A stretch of 10,311 bases of DNA from Actinomycetes bacterium. Lineage in GTDB: Bacteria; Actinomycetota; CALGFH01. Both the position numbers and the translations under genes were made by a program. Each line of letters opens with the position of its first letter. Positions within the stretch are counted from its first letter, which is position 1. Below the pieces are notes generated by a model. That model worked only from the letters and a program-made list of their open reading frames with translations, had not been told where the DNA came from and made no database searches. The stretch covers positions 1 through 10,311 of the forward strand of contig JASLIH010000241.1 of assembly GCA_030152105.1 (NCBI GenBank), in the 5' to 3' direction. This document shows, in pieces, positions 6,186-10,311 of the stretch.

Positions 6186-6407
6186 TCAGCCCTTCAGCTG
6201 CATGATGCCCAGGGCGTTCTTCCCCGGGTCGATGATCCAGGCGAACAAGGCGAAGCCGATGTCGGCGATGCCGTCCTCAGTCTCGAGGCCGGGCAGGTCG
6301 TCGTTCTCCATGAGGATCTCGAGCCCGACCTTGTCGTGGTAGAACTCCCGCGCCGCGGCAAGGTCCTTGGCCAGCAGCACCGGGTGGACTGGATGGTCTC
6401 CGAGCAC
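6186..6407 (-). pseudogene. VOC/glyoxalase-family protein with an internal in-frame deletion
   Basis: A 73-residue reading frame. The start is GTG at 6405-6407 because GAAGGAGGGA (6411-6420) lies 5 bases upstream; the open frame further upstream is antisense to the DGPF gene. Residues 1-35 (HPVHPVLLAKDLAAAREFYH then DKVGLEIL) match the beginning of a vicinal-oxygen-chelate protein of the glyoxalase/bleomycin-resistance type. Residues 38-73 (LPGLETEDGIADIG, then AWIIDPGKNALGIMQLKG) match the end of the same kind of protein. Such proteins usually have about 115-130 residues, so roughly 45-50 central residues are missing at about residues 36-38 and the frame is kept. It is either a decaying gene or a functional single beta-alpha-beta module that must pair as a dimer. 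It diverges from the DGPF-sigma operon. Confidence 0.7.
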
Positions 6408-6485
6408 GATTCCCTCCTTCGTCCTTTCTGCGAGCCTATACCGCGGTGGCCGGAGGTCGATGCCCGGGGCGAAAAGGAGCTCGGA

Positions 6486-6842
6486 ATGAAATATGTGGTG
6501 CTGATCTACAGCAACCCAGCCACCTGGAGGGCGCTGCCGGCCGAGGAGGCCGACCGGGTGATCACGGTCCACAACGACCTGATCGACGAGCTCACCGCCT
6601 CGGGCGAGTTCCTCAGCATCTACCGGCTGGCCGACGCCACCAATGCCAGGACGGTCGCCCTGCGCGACGGTGTCCCGGCGGTCACCGACGGGCCCTTCGG
6701 CGAGTCCAAGGAGGTGCTGGCCAGCCTCTGGGAGATCGACGTCGAGAGCATGGAGCGGGCGGTCGAGATCGCCGGCGCCCTGACCCCGCACGCCACCGTC
6801 GAGGTACGGGCGCTGATGGATGCGGCCGGCATGGAGATGTGA
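6486..6842 (+). CDS. DGPF-domain (YCII-related) protein
   Basis: A 118-residue protein. It begins MKYVVLIYSN and carries the signature TDGPFGESKEVLASLWEIDV (67-86), with the DGPF tetrapeptide at 68-71. This places it in the YCII-related family whose genes accompany ECF42 and related sigma factors. The fold is a small ferredoxin-like barrel; the biochemical role of the DGPF subgroup is not settled. The ATG at 6486-6488 has AAGGAG at 6474-6479, 6 bases upstream. The longer upstream reading frame runs through the VOC promoter region and is not credible. Its TGA overlaps the GTG of the sigma factor (GTGA), so the two are co-translated. Confidence 0.92.
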   Translation: MKYVVLIYSNPATWRALPAEEADRVITVHNDLIDELTASGEFLSIYRLADATNARTVALRDGVPAVTDGPFGESKEVLASLWEIDVESMERAVEIAGALTPHATVEVRALMDAAGMEM

Positions 6843-8083
6843 GCGGCACCGGCGAGGTCGAGGGCCTGCTGCGGGAGCTGGCCCCGCAGGTCCTGGGCGT
6901 CCTGGTCCGCCGCTACGGCCAGTTCGACCTGTGCGAGGACGCGGTCCAGGAGGCGTTGCTGGCCGCCGCCGTCCAGTGGCCCGCCGACGGCGTCCCCGAG
7001 CGCCCCCGGGGCTGGCTGGTGACGGTGGCCTCGCGCCGCATGACCGACCAGGTCCGCGGCGAGTCGGCCCGCCGCCGCAGGGAGGAGGCCGTCGCCGCCG
7101 CCTCGCCGGCCGACGAGCTGGTCGCCCCCGGCGCGGACGCCGACCTCCCGGCGGCCGCCGACGACACCCTCACGCTGCTGTTCCTGTGCTGCCATCCGGC
7201 GCTGTCGCCCCCCTCGCAGGTCGCCCTCACCCTGCGGGCCGTCGGCGGCCTGACCACCGCCCAGGTGGCCAGGGCGTTCCTGGTCCCGGAGGCGACCATG
7301 GCGCAGCGCATCAGCCGGGCCAAGCAGACCATCAAGGCCGCCGGAGCCCGGTTCGCCATGCCGCCCCCGACCGAGCGGGCGGAGCGCCTGCGGGTCGTGC
7401 TCCAGGTCCTCTACCTCATCTTCAACGAGGGCTACACGGCCAGCTCCGGGCCCGATCTCCAGCGCGCCCACCTGACCACCGAGGCGATCCGGCTGGCCAG
7501 GGAGCTGCACCGGCTCCTGCCGGGCGACGGCGAGGTCGCCGGGCTGCTGGCCCTGCTGCTGCTGACCGACGCCAGGCGCCCGGCCCGTTCCCGGCCCGAC
7601 GGCAGCCTCGTCCCCCTGGCCGAGCAGGACCGGTCCCGCTGGGACGCGGCCGCCATCGCCGAGGGGGTGGCCCTGATCACCTCGGCGCTGGCCCGAGCGC
7701 CGATCGGCCCCTACCAGCTCCAGGCGGCCATCGCCGCCGTCCACGACGAGGCGGCCCGGGCCGACGACACCGACTGGCGCCAGATCCTGGTCCTCTACGA
7801 GCTGCTCGCCCAGGTCGCCCCCAGCCCGGTGGTGACCCTCAACCACGCCGTGGCCCTGGCCATGGTCCGCGGGCCACAGGCCGGCCTCGAGCTGCTGGCC
7901 ACCCTGGACAGCGACGGCCGGATGGCCGGGACCCACCGCCTGGAGGCGGTCCGGGCCCATCTGCTGGAGCTGGCCGGCGACACCGCGGCCGCCCGCGAGC
8001 GCTACCGGGCGGCCGCCCGCCGGACCACCAGCCTCCCCGAGCAGCGCTACCTTGAGGGCCGGGCGGCCCGCCTCGAGCCCTGA
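6839..8083 (+). CDS. ECF42-type RNA polymerase sigma factor with C-terminal extension
   Basis: A 414-residue protein, far longer than a plain ECF sigma factor. Region 2 spans about 8-75 (DLCEDAVQEALLAAAVQWP and RPRGWLVTVASRRMTDQVR), binding core polymerase and the -10 element. Region 4 spans about 110-167 (FLCCHPALSPPSQVALTLR, then LTTAQVARAFLVPEATMAQR) and reads the -35 element. The family-typical LQVLYLIFNEGYTASSG follows (188-204). Then comes a helical, TPR-like extension to the end that, in the ECF42 group, is known to be needed for activity instead of an anti-sigma factor. The start is GTG at 6839-6841 in the GTGA overlap with the DGPF stop; no better start exists downstream. The DGPF partner immediately upstream supports the ECF42 call. 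The inducing signal is unknown. Confidence 0.92.
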   Translation: MSGTGEVEGLLRELAPQVLGVLVRRYGQFDLCEDAVQEALLAAAVQWPADGVPERPRGWLVTVASRRMTDQVRGESARRRREEAVAAASPADELVAPGADADLPAAADDTLTLLFLCCHPALSPPSQVALTLRAVGGLTTAQVARAFLVPEATMAQRISRAKQTIKAAGARFAMPPPTERAERLRVVLQVLYLIFNEGYTASSGPDLQRAHLTTEAIRLARELHRLLPGDGEVAGLLALLLLTDARRPARSRPDGSLVPLAEQDRSRWDAAAIAEGVALITSALARAPIGPYQLQAAIAAVHDEAARADDTDWRQILVLYELLAQVAPSPVVTLNHAVALAMVRGPQAGLELLATLDSDGRMAGTHRLEAVRAHLLELAGDTAAARERYRAAARRTTSLPEQRYLEGRAARLEP

Positions 8084-8100
8084 GAAGATCCACGGGCCGA

Positions 8101-8127
8101 TGTCGAGAAGGTGCCGGCGGCTCCGAC
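8101..8127 (+). promoter_or_regulatory. putative ECF42-dependent promoter (TGTCGA-N17-CGAC)
   Basis: In the 96-bp gap between the sigma factor and the hydrolase, TGTCGA (8101-8106) is followed after exactly 17 bases by CGAC (8124-8127). From memory of published work on ECF42 factors in Streptomyces, their promoters carry TGTCGA at -35 and CG(A/T)C at -10; this site fits both with normal spacing. Transcription would start around 8132-8136, leaving a leader of about 45 bases before the hydrolase ATG. No matching pair precedes the DGPF gene or the DUF1905 gene. Confidence 0.65.
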
Positions 8128-8179
8128 CACCTCATGAACGGCGCCGAGCACCGGCCCGCACACCGCAAAGGAGCGCACC

Positions 8180-8956
8180 ATGGACACCGTCACCTCCCGC
8201 GACGGCACCACCCTGGCCTACGACCGGCTCGGCGAGGGCCCGCCGGTCGTGCTCGTCAGCGGCGGCTCGACCGACCGCATGGCCAACGCCGGCCTGGCCG
8301 CCGAGCTGGCCGCCCACCACACCGTCTACAACTTCGACCGCCGCGGCCGCGGCGACTCCGGCGACACCCCGCCGTACGCCATCGAGCGCGAGATCGAGGA
8401 CATCACGGCCGTGATCGAGGCCGCCGGCGGGTCGGCCAACCTCTACGGCACCTCCTCGGGCGCCGCCCTGGCCATGCACGCCGCCGCCGGCGGCGCCCCC
8501 GTGACCAAGCTGGCCATGTGGGAGCCGCCCTACAACGTCAACGGCCGCCCCGACCTGCCCGACGACACCGCCAGCGTCTACCGCGAGCTGGTCGAGTCCG
8601 GCCGGCGTGGCGACGCCGCCGAGTACTTCATGGCCAAGGTGGTCGGGCTCCCCCCCGAGTTCGTGGCCAACGCCCGCCAGGCCCCCTGGTGGGCCCAGCA
8701 GGAGGCCATCGCCCACACCCTCGCCTACGACGCCACCGTCATGGGCGACTACACCCTCCCGACCGAGATCGCCAAGGCAGTTCCCGTTCCCACCCTCATC
8801 ATCGTCGGCGGCGCCAGCTTCGACTTCATGGAAGAGAGCGCCGACGCCCTCGCCACCCTGATCCCCAACGCCCAGCGCGCCGACCTCGAAGGCCAACAGC
8901 ACAACGTCGACCCCGCCGCCCTCGCCCCGGTGCTGACCCGGTTCTTCACCGACTGA
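8180..8956 (+). CDS. alpha/beta-fold hydrolase
   Basis: A 258-residue single-domain protein of normal size for the family. The N-terminal strand PPVVLVSGGSTDR (21-33) supplies an oxyanion-hole loop. FDRRGRGDSGDTP (52-64) is the conserved 'D-x-R-G-x-G-x-S' loop. The nucleophile elbow is YGTSSGAALAM (89-99), with Ser92 at the centre of G-T-S-S-G. The histidine is His241 in EGQQHNVDP, and the acid is probably Asp215 in the loop after TLIIVGG. The catalytic triad is therefore intact and the protein should act as a cytoplasmic esterase or related hydrolase; no substrate can be assigned. The ATG at 8180-8182 has AAGGAG about 8 bases upstream. It lies right behind the sigma-factor gene, downstream of a candidate ECF42 promoter. 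Confidence 0.9.
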   Translation: MDTVTSRDGTTLAYDRLGEGPPVVLVSGGSTDRMANAGLAAELAAHHTVYNFDRRGRGDSGDTPPYAIEREIEDITAVIEAAGGSANLYGTSSGAALAMHAAAGGAPVTKLAMWEPPYNVNGRPDLPDDTASVYRELVESGRRGDAAEYFMAKVVGLPPEFVANARQAPWWAQQEAIAHTLAYDATVMGDYTLPTEIAKAVPVPTLIIVGGASFDFMEESADALATLIPNAQRADLEGQQHNVDPAALAPVLTRFFTD

Positions 8957-9014
8957 TGGGAGGAATCGAGGTCGAGGTCGGGATCGGCTCGGGGAGAAGC
9001 GACGGAGGAGCGAC

Positions 9015-9464
9015 ATGCGGTTCCGGACCACTATCCAGCAGAGCGGCAGGACCGCCACCGGCATCGAGGTCCCCGGTGAGGTGATGGCGGCCCTTGGGTC
9101 GGGGAAGCGGCCGGCGGTGACGGTGACGGTCAACGGCTACAGCTACCGCAGCACGGTGGCCTCGATGGGCGGGAAGGCGATGGTCAGCCTGAGTGCCGAG
9201 CACCGGGCCGGGGCCGGGGTCGCCGGGGGGGACGAGGTGGAGGTCGACCTGGAGCTGGACACCGCACCCCGGGAGGTGGTGGTGCCGGACGACCTGGCGG
9301 CCGCGCTCGACGCGGAGCCGGCGGCCCGGGCGACCTTCGACGGGCTGTCCTACAGCAACCGGTCCTGGCATGTCCTTCAGGTCACGGGGGCCAGGACCGA
9401 GGAGACCCGGCAGCGGCGGATCGCCAGGTCGGTGGAGGCGCTGCGGCAGGGCCGGCCCCGCTGA
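9015..9464 (+). CDS. DUF1905 / YdeI-OmpD-associated (OmdA-like) protein
   Basis: A 149-residue two-part protein. Residues about 2-80 form a small beta-barrel-like DUF1905 domain (FRTTIQQSGRTATGIEVPGE, then AVTVTVNGYSYRSTVASMGG). Residues about 86-146 match the OmdA ('bacteriocin-protection, YdeI/OmpD-associated') helical segment: VVVPDDLAAALDAEP, then a tail ETRQRRIARSVEALRQGR. The combination is common in Actinomycetota; the molecular function is not established. The ATG at 9015-9017 follows a good GGAGGAG. The gap to the hydrolase stop is 58 bp with no promoter or terminator I can recognise, so it may be co-transcribed from the promoter at 8101. Confidence 0.85.
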   Translation: MRFRTTIQQSGRTATGIEVPGEVMAALGSGKRPAVTVTVNGYSYRSTVASMGGKAMVSLSAEHRAGAGVAGGDEVEVDLELDTAPREVVVPDDLAAALDAEPAARATFDGLSYSNRSWHVLQVTGARTEETRQRRIARSVEALRQGRPR

Positions 9465-9473
9465 CCGGCTGGA

Positions 9474-9489
9474 CCACCGCGCAAGGTGG
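9474..9489. terminator. short hairpin between convergent genes
   Basis: CCACC (9474-9478) and GGTGG (9485-9489) enclose a 6-base loop, 9 bases after the DUF1905 stop. Only 5 bp of stem and no U-tract: a weak candidate, noted because it lies between two converging reading frames where termination is expected. Confidence 0.25.
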
Positions 9490-9492
9490 CGT

Positions 9493-9717
9493 TCAGATAG
9501 GGCTTGGCGACATGGGCCGCAAGCGGCTGGCTGGGCGGGACGTGTGCCCGGTGCTGGGCCCGGTGGCGACCCAGGCGGCGTAGTCGCCACTGGCGATCAG
9601 GTCCTGGAACTCGGCGGCCATACGGGTATACAGGGGTGGGACGACCATGCCCCGCCAGTGCATGTCGGCGACGACCTCGCGGGCGTGACGTTCGGCCCGG
9701 ATCCGGTCGCCGTTCAC
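9493..9717 (-). CDS. small hypothetical protein, possibly a gene remnant
   Basis: A 74-residue reading frame that I do not recognise. Residues 1-50 (for example AREVVADMHWRGMVVPPLYT and AAEFQDLIASGDYAAWVATG) have a protein-like mix with Trp, Tyr, Phe and Met and a strong G/C bias at third positions, unlike the Arg/Pro/Gly-rich shadows elsewhere. The last about 22 residues are Ser/Pro/Arg-rich and less convincing, so the original end may be lost. The start is GTG at 9715-9717 with no good ribosome-binding site of its own. It overlaps the stop of a 12-codon ORF that does have one. It could be a coupled small protein, or the 5' part was split off by a frameshift. No membrane segment or known domain is visible. 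Confidence 0.45.
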   Translation of the reverse strand: MNGDRIRAERHAREVVADMHWRGMVVPPLYTRMAAEFQDLIASGDYAAWVATGPSTGHTSRPASRLRPMSPSPI

Positions 9718-9752
9718 GTCGCCCGGCCGGGCCGGATGTCCCTTGCGCCCAT
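9714..9752 (-). CDS. 12-codon leader-like ORF coupled to the small hypothetical gene
   Basis: The ATG at 9750-9752 is directly preceded by GGAGGTGAC, the best ribosome-binding site in this stretch. It encodes MGARDIRPGRAT and stops at TGA 9714-9716, which overlaps the GTG of the 74-residue frame as GTGA. It is either a genuine leader peptide feeding ribosomes into the next frame, or the true N-terminus of one gene broken by a one- or two-base frameshift. The latter could be a sequencing error or a mutation. Confidence 0.35.
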   Translation of the reverse strand: MGARDIRPGRAT

Positions 9753-9851
9753 GTCACCTCCGCCCTCACGCCCCAACGAGTCCCCCACCCCGTCCGAGGG
9801 TACCCCGGGCGGCCGGCGCCACCACGACCGTCATCTCCCCGCCACCGCCGC
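9753..9851. other. intergenic stretch with no recognised gene
   Basis: It lies between the 12-codon ORF and the hairpin after the right-edge gene. It is C-rich on the plus strand and its frames are Pro/Arg/Gly-rich shadows. Apart from the ribosome-binding site next to 9753 I see no feature. Confidence 0.5.
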
Positions 9852-9879
9852 CGACCGGCAGCCCGGGTGGCCCCGGTCG
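9852..9879 (-). terminator. hairpin immediately after the dihydroorotate-dehydrogenase-like gene
   Basis: CGACCGG (9852-9858) pairs with CCGGTCG (9873-9879), with an inner GCC/GGC extension around a small loop. On the minus strand it begins at the base after the stop codon. There is no U-tract. Its position fits a transcription-end hairpin of the actinobacterial type. Confidence 0.45.
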
Positions 9880-10311
9880 TCACCCCGACACGGCGTGGGA
9901 GGCGAGGGTCTTGATGTAGTTGGCCCGCTCGAAGGCGGCCGGGTTGGGGACCGAGCGCTGGCTGAGGCGCCCCCGGAGCTGGTCGAGGGTCTCGAACCCG
10001 TGCCCGTCCATCCAGTCGCGCACCTGGACCTCGAGCAGGCGCAGGTGGTCGGGGCCATTGGCCAGCAGGGCCGAGGTCATCATGGCCACCTCCGCCCCGG
10101 CCAGCAGGACCTTGAGCACATCCTCAGCGGGGTGGACCCCGGTTGAGGCGGCCAGCGACACCCGGTGGCGCCGGTGCAAGATGGCGATCCAGCGCAGCGG
10201 CAGGCGCAGCTCGACCGAGCTGCTCAGCTCCAGGGCCGGCAGGACCTCCATGGCCTCGATGTCCAGGTCGGGCTGGTAGAAGCGGTTGAACAGGACCAGT
10301 CCGTCGGCGCC
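9880..10311 (-). CDS. dihydroorotate-dehydrogenase-like protein, C-terminal part (5' end beyond window)
   Basis: About 143 C-terminal residues are visible; the frame continues past the right edge, so the internal ATG at 10249-10251 is not the true start. The visible sequence opens GADGLVLFNRFYQPDLDIEA, the late strand and flavin-side loop of the dihydroorotate dehydrogenase-like FMN TIM barrel. LPLRWIAILHRR and SLAASTGVHPAEDVLKVLLA (142 to about 60 residues before the end) follow. The latter is the 'G-G-I/G-V-x-x-x-D-V-x-K-x-L-L-A-G-A' phosphate-binding region with the usual GG read as TG. The tail VRDWMDGHGFETLDQLRGRL matches the helical end of the unassigned 'dihydroorotate dehydrogenase-like' subgroup rather than classical PyrD. 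No pyrimidine genes are visible nearby, so the substrate is uncertain. Confidence 0.85.
   Translation of the reverse strand, partial: GADGLVLFNRFYQPDLDIEAMEVLPALELSSSVELRLPLRWIAILHRRHRVSLAASTGVHPAEDVLKVLLAGAEVAMMTSALLANGPDHLRLLEVQVRDWMDGHGFETLDQLRGRLSQRSVPNPAAFERANYIKTLASHAVSG

Noticed and set aside
5706..6485. Upstream extension of the DGPF reading frame (open from 5706)
   Set aside because: It runs antisense through the LacI and VOC genes; the ribosome-binding site and family start place the real ATG at 6486.
6620..7960. 446-residue minus-strand frame opposite the sigma factor
   Set aside because: Antisense shadow with Gly/Gln/Asp/Val bias; the plus strand carries the sigma regions and DGPF motif.
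8132..9133. 333-residue minus-strand frame opposite the hydrolase
   Set aside because: Gly/Val/Ala-rich shadow; the plus-strand catalytic triad is intact.
9377..9883. 168-residue minus-strand frame over the right intergenic region
   Set aside because: Arg/Gly-rich, no domain, and it overlaps the end of the DUF1905 gene; the 74-residue frame inside it has better coding character.

Overview
The window is very GC-rich, with codon third positions strongly biased to G/C. It carries families typical of high-GC Actinomycetota: an actinobacterial holin-X-like membrane protein, a DUF3618 protein, an ECF42-type sigma factor with its DGPF partner, and a LacI regulator. I see no rRNA, tRNA, CRISPR array, insertion sequence or phage structural genes. 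The species cannot be named from this sequence; a soil-type, possibly deep-branching actinobacterium is a reasonable inference. Both ends cut through genes.

Left block (1-1908, minus strand): a tightly packed four-gene membrane/envelope operon. In order of transcription it encodes a YtxH/LEA-like protein with a tyrosine-rich tail, a holin-X-like two-helix protein, a DUF3618 single-helix protein, and the N-terminus of a YihY/BrkB membrane protein that runs off the left edge. Start and stop codons overlap or nearly touch, so translational coupling is likely. Upstream, also on the minus strand (2006-3484), is an orphan membrane sensor histidine kinase with no response regulator beside it.

Middle block (3485-6407): a 331-bp region between divergent genes holds a perfect 10-bp inverted repeat and an AT-rich direct repeat. 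It separates the kinase from an MFS transporter on the plus strand. The transporter converges on, and overlaps by 27 bp, a LacI-family regulator on the minus strand. Upstream of the regulator, also on the minus strand, is a VOC/glyoxalase-family gene that appears to have lost its middle third.

Right block (6486-9464, plus strand): a DGPF (YCII-related) gene is translationally coupled to an ECF42-type sigma factor with a long C-terminal extension. An alpha/beta hydrolase and a DUF1905/YdeI-OmdA protein follow. In the gap before the hydrolase is TGTCGA-N17-CGAC, which matches the promoter signature I recall for ECF42 sigma factors. The simplest reading is that the sigma factor directly drives the hydrolase and perhaps the DUF1905 gene. 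No such motif precedes the DGPF-sigma operon itself.

Right edge (9493-10311, minus strand): a small unrecognised coding-like ORF with a possible 12-codon leader, and the C-terminal part of a dihydroorotate-dehydrogenase-like protein followed by a hairpin.

There is no clear evidence of a wholly new system. The best leads are the ECF42-like promoter, the internally deleted VOC gene, the repeats between kinase and transporter, and the small coupled ORF pair near the right end.
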